From an uncultured Campylobacter sp. (lineage in GTDB: Bacteria > Campylobacterota > Campylobacteria > Campylobacterales > Campylobacteraceae): a stretch of DNA of 14,093 nt. The first letter of the stretch is position 1; each line of letters begins with the position of its first letter. A model generated the notes under the pieces. The model saw only the letters and a list, made by a program, of their open reading frames with translations. It made no database searches and was not told the origin of the DNA. The stretch covers positions 1 to 14,093 of the forward strand of contig NZ_CALIJF010000313.1 in NCBI RefSeq assembly GCF_938018035.1, written 5' to 3'. Shown one piece after another: positions 1 through 7,159 of this stretch. A program made the position numbers and the translations under genes.

Positions 1-982
1 CGTCTGCGTTAAATTCGGCGCTGCTTGCGGCATCGCATGCTTGTTTCAAAATTCCGCTAGCCCGCAATACGTCGCACTCATCCGCTTGCGGCGATACCGA
101 AGCGACGCTGCCAGACGCGTTTGACATCTGCGATACGTCGCACTCATCCGCTTGAGCTTGCTTGGCGTCGCCGTGTTTGAGCGCATCCATTTTTAAAATT
201 TCATTTGCTGCCATTTGAGCCGCGCCGTCTGCGTCAAATTTAGTCCGCTCAAAAGTAAATCCCACTGCCTCCAGCCAGTAGCCTATATATTCGAGCAAAT
301 CACACGGGCGATCGAAAAAATCCTCCGCAAGCGCTAACTCGCAGGTAAATTTTACGTTTCGCGAATCGCGGGTTTGCAGCAGGCAGCTAAAAATTTTTTG
401 CTTATCATCTTTGCTCGTCTGCGGATCCGCAAGCCTCTCGCGCCAGATTTGCGAGCTTTCGTAACTAAGCCCGCGCCACGGATACTCCGCGTAATACGCG
501 CTCTCGTTCGGCTGCAATTTAAAAAGCTCGCCCAGACACGGGTGCAAAAACGGCGCGAACTCGAGACTTGCCATGACGATGACCTCTTCGGCGTTTTTCC
601 AGCGCGAGCTCTTTTCATCTCTGCCGTATTTTTTCCGCGCATTTTTGCTTGCGCTTTCGTCCGCCCGCGCCGAGCGTGCATTCTCTCCCGTCTGTGCCGC
701 GCTTTCGTCCTGCTGCGTTTCGCGCCCCTCTGCCGCCTCCTCGCGTAAAATTTCAACCGCCGTAGCGATCAGAGCTTTGAAATCCTCCTCGCCCACGTAG
801 CCCAGGGCGTCCTTTAGCAGCGTGCGGCCGTCCATCCGCCCGCGCAGCAGGCTGTCCGCTAGCGTAAAATACGCCGCCGCATCACCTTGTAGCCGCCAAA
901 ACCGCTCGTATAAATTAGGCATACTAAAGCCGTCGCGTTCGAAATCTCGCGCCAAGCCTAGCGCTTCGTCCCGCTTACCCAT
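1..982 (-). CDS. Uncharacterised protein, 3' end outside window
   Basis: A single minus-strand frame is open for 327 codons from the ATG at 982 to the window edge, with no stop. A moderate AAGGG stands 8 bases before the ATG. I do not recognise the family. The first ~85 residues are helix-like (MGKRDEALGLARDF..., then LLKDALGYVGEEDF). Residues ~90-130 form a polar low-complexity linker that repeats DESA. From ~135 comes a denser, probably globular part with several Trp, Tyr and Cys residues (ASLEFAPFLHPCLGELF, PWRGLSYESSQIWRERL). From ~255 the protein is again repetitive, with QADECDV twice at a 22-residue period. No signal peptide or membrane segment is visible, so a cytoplasmic location is likely. 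Several frames overlap here because of the GC-rich codons, but this one alone spans the whole region. A weak candidate promoter lies upstream (TATAAAAT on the minus strand at 1057-1064). Confidence 0.7.
   Translation of the reverse strand, partial: MGKRDEALGLARDFERDGFSMPNLYERFWRLQGDAAAYFTLADSLLRGRMDGRTLLKDALGYVGEEDFKALIATAVEILREEAAEGRETQQDESAAQTGENARSARADESASKNARKKYGRDEKSSRWKNAEEVIVMASLEFAPFLHPCLGELFKLQPNESAYYAEYPWRGLSYESSQIWRERLADPQTSKDDKQKIFSCLLQTRDSRNVKFTCELALAEDFFDRPCDLLEYIGYWLEAVGFTFERTKFDADGAAQMAANEILKMDALKHGDAKQAQADECDVSQMSNASGSVASVSPQADECDVLRASGILKQACDAASSAEFNAD
67..154 (-). repeat. In-frame direct repeat, 66-bp period
   Basis: Two identical 22-bp copies lie at 67-88 and 133-154, so the period is 66 bp, or exactly 22 codons. 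Both are read in frame in the edge gene and encode QADECDV plus flanking codons. The sequence between them has diverged. A related but imperfect pair at 1-18 and 226-243 encodes FNAD and FDAD. This suggests an old tandem duplication inside the C-terminal part of the protein. Confidence 0.75.
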
Positions 983-1128
983 CTTGACACCCTTGCTTTT
1001 AAAATTTTATTTTGATAATTTTAGCGTAAATTTAGATTAAATTTTGAAGGCGACTTATTTTATATGTCAAAATTCCAGTAAAAAATATGTGAGATTAAAT
1101 TCGGTGGCGAATTAAAATTTAGAAGTGT

Positions 1129-1150
1129 GCCGAGCCCCGTAGAGCCCGGC
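1129..1150 (-). terminator. Possible brnQ terminator hairpin
   Basis: Read on the minus strand, 25 bases after the brnQ stop, GCCGGGCT and GGCTCGGC form an 8-bp stem (two G-U pairs) with a 6-base loop. It is followed by a T/A-rich stretch but no clean T run. The position fits a transcription terminator for brnQ, but the missing T tract keeps this tentative. Confidence 0.35.
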
Positions 1151-1174
1151 TAAATTTTAAAATAGCTCTTAAAT

Positions 1175-2506
1175 TTAAAAGCTATCGTCTCTTTTTTCAA
1201 AGATCAGATGCAGCACGTAGGTCACGGCGAAGGTCAAGGTGCTAGGCACTATCCAGCCGAGCATCGAGTCGTAAAACGGCATCATCTTCACAAATGACGT
1301 CACAAGCGGCACCGAAATCCCCAAAATATCAAGTCCGTTTATGACACCCTCGACTACGCAGACATAGACGCAGGCGCGGTAAATCAGCTTGCTCGAATCG
1401 ATCCACGGATTAATCAGCGAGAGGATTATCAGCATGATCGAGATCGGATAGATAGCGACGAGGACCGGGATGGAGCCTTTGATGATGGTCGTAAGGCCGA
1501 AATTTGCGACTCCAAAGCCGATCACGCACCAAGCGATCGCCCAGGTTTTATATTTGATCTTACCTTTCGTAAGCTCCTCGAAGTATTCGCTAGCCGAGCT
1601 TATAAGGCCAAGAGTCGTGGTGATGCAGGCTAGGAAAAACGCGCTGCCTAGGATCACGACGCCAACTCTTCCGAAATAATGATCGCTTACTCGCGACAAA
1701 AGCTCCGCTCCGTTGATATTCGGCGTATCTTTGAAAAGCTCCGCGGAGGTCGCGCCCAGATAGCCCAGCATAAAATATATCGTCATCAGTATGACGCCCG
1801 ACATCATTCCCGCTTTTATCGTGGAGGTTACAAGGTGCTTCTCGTCGCTTACGCCGGTTGCTTTAATGGCGTTAATTACGATGATTCCAAATGCCAGCGA
1901 CGCAAGCGCATCCATCGTCTGATAGCCCTCTACGAAACCCTTTGCTGCGGCATGATCGACATACTCCCCGCTAGGAGCGACGAAGCTTCCGATCGGAAAT
2001 AAAAATCCCGCGCCGAAAAGCAGCAAAATAAGCGCCAAAAGTATCGGCGTGAGGTATTTTCCGAGCAGATCGACGAGCTTTGAAGGGTTCATACAGATGT
2101 AATAGTTCAGCGCAAAATATGCAGCAGAATAAACAAATAGCCAAATTTGAAGACGCTCTTCCGCAATAAAAGGCTTAATCGCGATGTCAAAAGGCATATT
2201 CGCCGCGCGCGGTATCGCAAAAAGAGGCCCGATCGTAAGATATAAAAGCGCGGTAAAAACGATCGCAAACACCGGATCTATGCGGCGCACTAGGCTCTGA
2301 AGTCCCTTGGCACGAGCAATACCCGCAACGCCGAGCACCGGCAGAAGCACCGCCGTAGCGCAAAAAAACATTATCGCGATATAAAAATTCTGCCCCGATT
2401 CCCTGCCAAGACCCGGCGGAAAAATAAAATTTCCCGCACCGAAAAACATCGCAAACAGCGTAAGCGATATCGTCAAAAACTGGCTTCTACTAAGCTTGCC
2501 CTTCAT
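1175..2506 (-). CDS. brnQ: Branched-chain amino acid carrier BrnQ
   Basis: Inner-membrane symporter of the LIVCS family that imports leucine, isoleucine and valine with Na+ or H+. The 443-residue length is normal for the family. Recognition rests on the N-terminal signature AMFFGAGNFIFPP (residues 19-31), the conserved MDALASLAFGIIVINAI stretch near residue 200, and about twelve hydrophobic segments along the whole length. The start is the ATG at 2506, with AAGGAAGG seven bases upstream. The gene is divergent from radA; the 211-bp spacer holds candidate promoters for both. It is monocistronic as far as can be seen, with the next minus-strand gene starting about 190 bp downstream. No disruption or missing motif was noticed. 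Confidence 0.95.
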   Translation of the reverse strand: MKGKLSRSQFLTISLTLFAMFFGAGNFIFPPGLGRESGQNFYIAIMFFCATAVLLPVLGVAGIARAKGLQSLVRRIDPVFAIVFTALLYLTIGPLFAIPRAANMPFDIAIKPFIAEERLQIWLFVYSAAYFALNYYICMNPSKLVDLLGKYLTPILLALILLLFGAGFLFPIGSFVAPSGEYVDHAAAKGFVEGYQTMDALASLAFGIIVINAIKATGVSDEKHLVTSTIKAGMMSGVILMTIYFMLGYLGATSAELFKDTPNINGAELLSRVSDHYFGRVGVVILGSAFFLACITTTLGLISSASEYFEELTKGKIKYKTWAIAWCVIGFGVANFGLTTIIKGSIPVLVAIYPISIMLIILSLINPWIDSSKLIYRACVYVCVVEGVINGLDILGISVPLVTSFVKMMPFYDSMLGWIVPSTLTFAVTYVLHLIFEKRDDSF

Positions 2507-2534
2507 CTTAAAACCTTCCTTGCTGGATTTGAAA

Positions 2535-2565
2535 CTTATATTGTAGTTACAAATGTTTAAAACAT
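2535..2565 (-). promoter_or_regulatory. Candidate brnQ promoter with palindrome
   Basis: On the minus strand TACAAT (2540-2545) and the overlapping TATAAG (2535-2540) make a plausible sigma70 -10 box 30-35 bases before the brnQ ATG. Just upstream, 2553-2565 is a perfect 13-base palindrome (ATGTTT, central A, AAACAT). It would overlap the -35/spacer zone, a position suited to a repressor site. No regulator can be named from the sequence. Confidence 0.35.
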
Positions 2566-2663
2566 ATTTAAATTTAGCCGAAATTTAGCTAAAAATTAGC
2601 TTTTTTACGATTTTTTGGCGGACACGCAGCGCGCGGGGCGGTTAAAATTTTAAAAATTTTAAG

Positions 2664-2669
2664 TATAAT
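2664..2669 (+). promoter_or_regulatory. Candidate radA -10 box TATAAT
   Basis: A perfect TATAAT lies 48 bases before the radA ATG and is preceded by A/T tracts (TTTTAAG), as is typical of Campylobacter sigma70 promoters, where the -35 box is poorly conserved. GAGGAA at 2707-2712 then serves as ribosome binding site for the ATG at 2718. Confidence 0.5.
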
Positions 2670-2717
2670 TTCGCGAAATTCAAGGATAAATTTAGACAAA
2701 ATGAGCGAGGAATAAAG

Positions 2718-4067
2718 ATGGCGAAGATTAAAACCACGATTTTTGAATGCCAACACTGCGGCAATCAGCAAAGCAGATGGCTCGGCAGATGCCCCGACTG
2801 CGGCGCATTTGATAGCTTCGTCGAGCTCAAGCCCGCTCAGATCAAAGCGCTAAAAGAGATCGAGGGCGAGCTTGCCCACGCCTCGTCCGCAAGCGCCAAA
2901 GCGATCAGCGAGATAGAAATCGAGCAAATTTCGCGCATCGACACCAAGGATAGCGAGCTAAATTTAGTCCTCGGAGGCGGCGTCGTAGAGGGCTCGCTCG
3001 TGCTAATCGGCGGCAGCCCCGGCATCGGAAAATCCACGCTGCTGCTTAAGATCGCGGCAAATTTAGCAAGCGGCGGCCGCGCCGTGCTTTACGTAAGCGG
3101 CGAAGAGAGCGCCAGCCAGATCAAAATGCGTGCGCAGCGGCTTGGCGCAATAAGCGAGCAGCTGTTTCTACTCACCGAGATAAATATGGGTGCCGTGCTT
3201 GAAGAGGTCGAGCGCAGGGATTATAAGTTTATCGTCATCGATAGTATCCAGACGCTTTTTAGCGACAAGGCCCCCTCTGCGCCGGGCTCGATCACGCAGG
3301 TGCGCGAGATCACGTTCGAGCTGATGCGACTTGCCAAAGCGCGCGGGATTTCGATCTTCATCATCGGCCACATCACCAAAGAAGGCTCGATCGCGGGCCC
3401 GCGCATACTAGAGCATATGGTGGACGTGGTGCTGTATTTCGAGGGCGATGCGAGCAAACAGCTTAGAATTTTGCGCGGTTTTAAAAACCGCTTCGGGGCT
3501 ACGAGCGAGGTGGGGATTTTCGAGATGGGACCGCACGGGCTCGTCAGCGCTAAGGACGTCGCGAGTAAATTTTTCACGCGCGGCAAGGCGGTAAGCGGCT
3601 CGGCGATCACGATCACGATGGAGGGTACGCGCGCGCTCGTCGTGGAGATCCAAGCGCTCGTGTGCGAGAGCGGCTACCCCAAGCGCAGCGCTACGGGCTT
3701 TGATAAAAACCGCCTCGATATGCTTCTGGCGCTGCTTGATCGCAAGCTTGAGATCGGGCTTGGCGGATACGACGTCTTCGTAAACGTAAGCGGCGGCGTA
3801 AAAATCACCGAAACGGCGTGCGATCTAGCCGTCGTCGCGGCAATCGTAAGTAGCTTCAAAAACCGCCCGATCAGCAAAGAGAGCGTCTTCATCGGCGAGG
3901 TGAGCCTAAACGGCGAGATCAGAGAGATATTCAACCTCGATGCGCGCCTGAAAGAAGCCGCGATGCAGAAATTTAAAAACGCGATCGTCCCGATGAAGCC
4001 GCAAAACGCGCAGGGGCTTAAAATTTTTCATGCTACCGAGATCACGCAAATTTTAGATTGGATGTGA
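2718..4067 (+). CDS. radA: DNA repair protein RadA (Sms)
   Basis: RecA-like ATPase that helps process recombination intermediates (branch migration, D-loop extension) in DNA repair and transformation. At 449 residues it has normal length. Domains in order: an N-terminal C4 zinc finger (CxxC at 11-14 and CxxC at 25-28), Walker A GGSPGIGKST (98-107), Walker B-like FIVIDS (171-176), the RadA-specific KNRFG motif (256-260), and a C-terminal Lon-protease-like domain from about residue 270 (GGYDVFVNVSGG and following). The Lon domain is a structural scaffold in this family, not an active protease. The start is well set by GAGGAA five bases upstream of the ATG. The gene is divergent from brnQ, and no co-directional partner follows closely. 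Confidence 0.97.
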   Translation: MAKIKTTIFECQHCGNQQSRWLGRCPDCGAFDSFVELKPAQIKALKEIEGELAHASSASAKAISEIEIEQISRIDTKDSELNLVLGGGVVEGSLVLIGGSPGIGKSTLLLKIAANLASGGRAVLYVSGEESASQIKMRAQRLGAISEQLFLLTEINMGAVLEEVERRDYKFIVIDSIQTLFSDKAPSAPGSITQVREITFELMRLAKARGISIFIIGHITKEGSIAGPRILEHMVDVVLYFEGDASKQLRILRGFKNRFGATSEVGIFEMGPHGLVSAKDVASKFFTRGKAVSGSAITITMEGTRALVVEIQALVCESGYPKRSATGFDKNRLDMLLALLDRKLEIGLGGYDVFVNVSGGVKITETACDLAVVAAIVSSFKNRPISKESVFIGEVSLNGEIREIFNLDARLKEAAMQKFKNAIVPMKPQNAQGLKIFHATEITQILDWM

Positions 4068-4359
4068 GGCGGCGCGCTTCTTGGCTTCGGTTTAGCAGAG
4101 GGCTAGAATGGGCGAAAATAAGTTTTCAGCGGCAAAGGGCGCGTTGTTTTTGCATGGGCGCGGCGAAGGGCGCAAGTGTGCCGCTTTTTGCATGGCTCAC
4201 AAGCAAGCGCAAATTAGCTTGATCGCTAAGGCGCGATTTTTGGAATTTCACGTATCGTAGCGGCTCAAAAATTCGTTTGAGCTTTAAAACGGCTCGGCGA
4301 CGGTGCGGTTAAAATTTAATCATTCGCGCCGCATCCCAGGCCAATACAAGACGAGTGCT

Positions 4360-4390
4360 TTGCGGCGCAAATTTTAAAATTTTGCCGCAA
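4360..4390. repeat. Inverted repeat TTGCGGC...GCCGCAA
   Basis: TTGCGGC (4359/4360 onward) and GCCGCAA (ending 4390) bracket an AT palindrome AAATTTTAAAATTTT, giving a long hairpin with a two-base bulge. The GC arm sequence recurs directly afterwards (4391-4400). It could be a terminator-like or intergenic repeat element; no T tract follows that would favour one strand. Confidence 0.45.
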
Positions 4391-4585
4391 TGCGGCGCAA
4401 AGCCAACCCCGATAGGTCCTTGCGTCGCACAAAATTCTATCGCGGCGCGCAGGGCGTATCGCATAGAGCTAAGAGCCGGTAAAATTTTAGCGGCGCCAAG
4501 CTCTCATGCGCGGGTGCGGATACCACAAGCAAAGTATCGCACGCCGAGCCGAATGAGCGCTGCTGCGACACGCTGCAACCTAGGG

Positions 4586-4613
4586 GGCTTGCTAACGAGA
4601 CGCTACGCAAGCC
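4586..4613. repeat. Stem-loop GGCTTGC...GCAAGCC
   Basis: A perfect 7-bp stem GGCTTGC/GCAAGCC continues, after a one-base bulge, into a second 5-bp stem closed by a 3-base loop. The inner stem pairs fully only if transcribed from the minus strand, where one pair is G-U; on the plus strand it has an A-C mismatch. It is not associated with a gene end. Confidence 0.4.
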
Positions 4614-4814
4614 AAAGCGCGCAGGTCCGCCTCACGTAGCCAAAAGACAAAGCCTACAAGGCGGCAAGATAGCAACGCAGCGAGAGCGCGATGAAATTTT
4701 AACGCAGGCCGCATAAGCCGTCGGCAAAGCCTAATTCTACGGACAGGCTCCGCGGATAAAATTTCGCAAATCTAGCGCGGATAAAATTTCATAAATTTAA
4801 ACGGAAAGGTGTGT

Positions 4815-5558
4815 ATGAGCCCAAACGTAATCGTCAAATTCGTCATTTTGTTTTTCATCAAAGCCCGCAGCCTAAACGTCAAATTTAGCAGGCTAGACGC
4901 CATCGTATCGCGCGCTTACGCCAAATACGGGGTGCTGTTTAAGCTAAGCGTACCGCTACTTGCCGCAGCATCGGTATTTGCGCTGTTTAACCTATACGAT
5001 TTTGCCAAAGCAAACTACGTGCTCACGATCTTTTTGCTCGCTTTGGGCTCGCCACTGCTTGCGTATAGCTTTTTTAAGGCGATAAAATCGGCGATGACCT
5101 TCGCGCTATTTGTGATCCCCTTTGCGGCGGTGTTTGCGATCATCGCGGTGACGGGCGCGGAAAAGCTTGATAACTCGCTAAATTTTAACATCGTCTTTCC
5201 GCTGTTTTTCACCATCGTGTGGTTTGCGATGTCGGTGATCGCCGATGAGGACGTGGCGCAGATCATGAATAAGATCGTATCGAAGCTCTCGACGCTTTTC
5301 GTGACGATTTTCATCCTTTACAACTACGAGGCACTGCACGGAATTTTAACCGCAAGTTCGGGAGGGTATCGAGCGAGCGAGGATGAGCTAAACGCGCTTG
5401 ATCTGGTATTTATGACGATTAGATTTTTTACGCTGCCTTCGATTTTTACGTTGATGATTTTTGAGATTAAGGATTATCTTTTTACGAGATACGACGCGTT
5501 CGTGCAGGCTCAGCAAGAGCGCCTGGAGGATTTAAAAAATTCCAAGGGCTCGAAGTAA
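4815..5558 (+). CDS. Polytopic membrane protein, unknown function
   Basis: A 247-residue integral membrane protein with about six hydrophobic segments (approximately residues 42-60, 68-88, 92-113, 128-147, 158-176 and 204-222) and a charged, helical C-terminal tail (QAQQERLEDLKNSKGSK) that is probably cytoplasmic. I do not recognise the family and see no transporter or enzyme motif. A GTG at 4809 would add two residues, but the ATG at 4815 is preferred because GGAAAGG (4803-4809) then sits five bases upstream. The gene stands alone between two gene-poor or foreign-looking stretches, so the neighbourhood gives no hint of its job. Its codon use (gcg, ctc, atc rich) matches the resident genes, unlike the AT-rich island just downstream. 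Confidence 0.8.
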   Translation: MSPNVIVKFVILFFIKARSLNVKFSRLDAIVSRAYAKYGVLFKLSVPLLAAASVFALFNLYDFAKANYVLTIFLLALGSPLLAYSFFKAIKSAMTFALFVIPFAAVFAIIAVTGAEKLDNSLNFNIVFPLFFTIVWFAMSVIADEDVAQIMNKIVSKLSTLFVTIFILYNYEALHGILTASSGGYRASEDELNALDLVFMTIRFFTLPSIFTLMIFEIKDYLFTRYDAFVQAQQERLEDLKNSKGSK

Positions 5559-5597
5559 AAATTTAAAGCCTAGCCAAACATAATTTCAAGGCTTTGC

Positions 5598-5626
5598 CGC
5601 GCGGAATTCTAAAGTTTAGCTGCGCG
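5598..5626. repeat. Left hairpin flanking the AT-rich island
   Basis: CGCGCGG (5598-5604) can pair with CTGCGCG (5620-5626), with one G-U pair, around a 15-base AT-rich loop. It shares the word AGCTGCGCGA and overall layout with the hairpin at 6301-6329 on the other side of the conjugation-like genes. Confidence 0.4.
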
Positions 5627-5756
5627 AAAACCACCGCGCGATCAAAGCTCAACCGCACAAAAACCGCCGTCACGCAATCTTGGCAAATCGCGAGACTCAC
5701 TGCATAGAAGCTGCCGCTAAGCGATTATCAAAAAGCTCAAAGAAAGGCCCGCCTGC

Positions 5757-5984
5757 TCAAAAGGAAATTTAGAAGTGCTGCAGGCTGGAAATGACCTCAT
5801 GGCATATCAAATTGATGAAACAAGAAGGCTTAGAGTTACCTTAATGACACAGGCTAATGCCATAACCAATTATCTTTCGGCCCAAAATAACAAAGAAATT
5901 TTGCAAGACGCCAAAAGCAAAAAAATGAAAGAAGGGAAAAACGATTGGGAAGGGAAGTCGGATTTAAATGCAATCAAATTTTAA
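5757..5984 (+). pseudogene. VirB5/TrbJ-like protein, C-terminal remnant
   Basis: The frame open from 5721 reads, from about 5757, SKGNLEVLQAGNDLMAYQ followed by LRVTLMTQANAITNYLSAQ. This resembles the C-terminal helix of VirB5/TrbJ-type conjugation proteins (GNLQxLQAGN..., then TQAxA...AQ). These are secreted minor pilus components of type IV secretion systems, normally 200-300 residues with a signal peptide; only about 75 residues remain here. No ATG precedes the homologous part. A GTG at 5775 has AAGGAAA eight bases upstream and could in principle start a 69-residue product, but that would begin inside the conserved motif, so I read it as a 5'-truncated gene. The tail NDWEGKSDLNAIKF matches the tail of the next gene. 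Base composition turns sharply AT-rich at about 5755. The family call is from pattern memory, not from a search. Confidence 0.6.
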
Positions 5985-5989
5985 TTTAT

Positions 5990-5995
5990 TATAAT
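5990..5995 (+). promoter_or_regulatory. Candidate -10 box for eexN-like gene
   Basis: A perfect TATAAT within ATTTATTATAATTGC sits 35 bases before the lipoprotein ATG and directly after the stop of the truncated VirB5-like frame. The lipoprotein gene could therefore still be expressed although its original operon is gone. No clear -35 box is seen. Confidence 0.45.
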
Positions 5996-6030
5996 TGCTT
6001 GTTTTCAATTTTATGCAAAGGAGAATTGCA

Positions 6031-6285
6031 ATGAAAAAGGTAATTGTCAGTATATTGGCCGTAGGTGCTTTTATTTTTCTAACAGGTTGTGAGGAGAAGC
6101 CAAAAACAAGGGATTATTACAAACAACATGTAGAAGAAGCTAAAGTAAAAGTCCAAGAATGCGCAAAAAAAGAAAGAATGAGTAAAAATGAGCAAGAAGA
6201 CTGTTCTAATGCCAAATTTGTTACAGAAGCCGGCACAAATACGTGGGAAGGAAAATCCGACCCTAACGCGCTCAAATACGAATAG
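6031..6285 (+). CDS. EexN/TrbK-family entry-exclusion lipoprotein
   Basis: An 84-residue small lipoprotein. The N-terminus MKKVIVSILAVGAFIFLTGC is a lipoprotein signal with lipobox LTGC, lipidated at Cys20, so the mature protein is anchored facing the periplasm. The mature part matches the EexN pattern: a TRDYYKQHVEEAK segment, Cys44 in the QEC segment, then a DCSNA motif with Cys58. Family members block redundant conjugative transfer into a cell that already carries the element. The tail TWEGKSDPNALKYE nearly repeats the end of the upstream VirB5-like remnant. The ATG at 6031 is chosen over an earlier TTG at 5995 because AAAGGAG (6017-6023) lies seven bases upstream and the signal peptide begins there. 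Codon use is AT-rich compared with neighbours. In conjugation operons eex genes often sit next to the virB5/trbJ gene, which supports both calls. Confidence 0.8.
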   Translation: MKKVIVSILAVGAFIFLTGCEEKPKTRDYYKQHVEEAKVKVQECAKKERMSKNEQEDCSNAKFVTEAGTNTWEGKSDPNALKYE

Positions 6286-6300
6286 CTTTTATTAAGATCG

Positions 6301-6329
6301 TCGCGCAGTGAAATTTAAAAGCTGCGCGA
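6301..6329. repeat. Right hairpin flanking the AT-rich island
   Basis: TCGCGCAG (6301-6308) and CTGCGCGA (6322-6329) form a perfect 8-bp stem with a 13-base AT-rich loop, 15 bases after the EexN-like stop. No T run follows, so it is not a standard terminator. Its right arm shares the word AGCTGCGCGA with the hairpin at 5598-5626. Confidence 0.5.
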
Positions 6330-6976
6330 GCCGATACCTACGATGCGACGGCGGCGATCCGTCGCGATCACAAAAAGCGGCACTACCTGCTTTTGCGCAC
6401 GACGCCTGCTAAAAGCTCCTGCGTGGAGGACATTTTTAAATTTCATCTGCAAAAGCCCGCTTTCCGCACAGGGTACGGCGCTTGCTTCGCAATTAAGCGA
6501 GCGTTTAAATTCCGAAGCCTGACGCAGAGAAATCGCACAGCAAGAATTAGGACGGAATTTTGTTTTTGAAATTTTACCTTTAAAATTCTAAGGCGGCGCA
6601 CTACCTGGATTTTAAAGGCGTGCCGTCATATCGGCGTCTTTTGCTCTACGCCTAAATGGGCGTTTAAAAATTTGCTTTGAGAGCGAAGTAAAATTTAGAC
6701 TTGAGTGGTCGAATTTCGCTTCACAATTTCAGAGAAATTTTAAAATTTATAACGCGCAAATTTCGCCCGAAATTTTCAAATTTAAACGCCTAATTTTAGA
6801 GACGAAATTTTAATACTATGCGGGATTAAAATTTAAATCCGCAGAGCAAATGGAGGGTTTTAAGTGCATAGCACTCGAACATACGATGCTTAAATGCACG
6901 CAAGCTTGCAGATTTAAGATTTTAATTTGCCTTTTTTCAAAAACATACGCGCGGTCCGCGACATAGGCATGATATC

Positions 6977-7142
6977 TGGATTTAATTTATAAAAAGGTAC
7001 CCTAAAATCCATAGACGAACCGCGGGCATCAAAAACGGAATTTCAATCACGCCGAGCGGCTTGAATTCCGATCGATATCGATGAGCTTTTAACGCGATGG
7101 ATCGGAATTTTAAATCGTTGAAGCATCCAAAATTCCGATCCA
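6977..7142. repeat. Cluster of three stem-loops
   Basis: Three inverted repeats follow each other. The first is TGGATTT (6977-6983) with AAATCCA (7005-7011). The second is CGGAATTTCAA (7036-7046) with TTGAATTCCG (7061-7070), with a one-base bulge. The third is a perfect 14-bp pair at 7098-7111 and 7129-7142 (arm TGGATCGGAATTTT) with a 17-base loop. The last lies 18 bases beyond the stop of the binding-protein gene that ends at 7160 and may act as its transcript end or stabilise its 3' end, although no T run follows. The arms share a GGAATTT-like core. Confidence 0.6.
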
Positions 7143-7159
7143 CAATTGAATTTAACATT

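Larger units (their letters stand above)
4068..4814. other. Gene-poor spacer, no convincing gene
   Basis: About 750 bp between radA and the next gene. The longest frames are a GTG-start 94-codon frame at 4355-4639 and a 50-codon ATG frame at 4108-4260. Both have arginine/alanine-rich, non-protein-like translations and no homology I recognise, so I do not call them. The stretch contains repeated GCGGCGCAAA words, many AAATTTTA octamers, and two clear stem-loops described separately. It may be decayed coding DNA or hold an unknown RNA; I cannot decide from sequence alone. Confidence 0.5.
6286..7159. other. Gene-poor spacer with stem-loops
   Basis: About 870 bp without a supported gene. One plus-strand frame (about 6309 to 6570) is open for about 85 codons and reads fairly protein-like (RRDHKKRHYLLLRTTPAKSS), but has no start codon or ribosome binding site and I recognise no homology; it may be decayed coding DNA. 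A 38-codon ATG frame at 6850-6966 lacks a ribosome binding site. The right part (6950-7142) is dense in inverted repeats listed separately. AAATTTTA-type words are frequent throughout. Confidence 0.5.

Noticed and set aside
352..800. Arg/Ala/Ser-rich frames on both strands at 352-756, 374-748 and 573-800
   Set aside because: They are out-of-frame readings of the long minus-strand gene that spans 1-982 without a stop.
4108..4260. 50-codon ATG frame after radA
   Set aside because: It has an AGAGGG upstream but a composition unlike a protein, and no recognisable family.
4355..4639. GTG-start 94-codon plus-strand frame
   Set aside because: No ribosome binding site, Arg/Ala-rich random-looking translation, and it runs through two stem-loops; treated as spacer.
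6850..6966. 38-codon ATG frame in the gene-poor stretch
   Set aside because: No ribosome binding site and it runs into the inverted-repeat region; cysteine content looks accidental.
6977..7142. Possible CRISPR or transposon-end repeats
   Set aside because: The repeats are inverted pairs of differing length and sequence, without regular spacers, transposase or target duplications.
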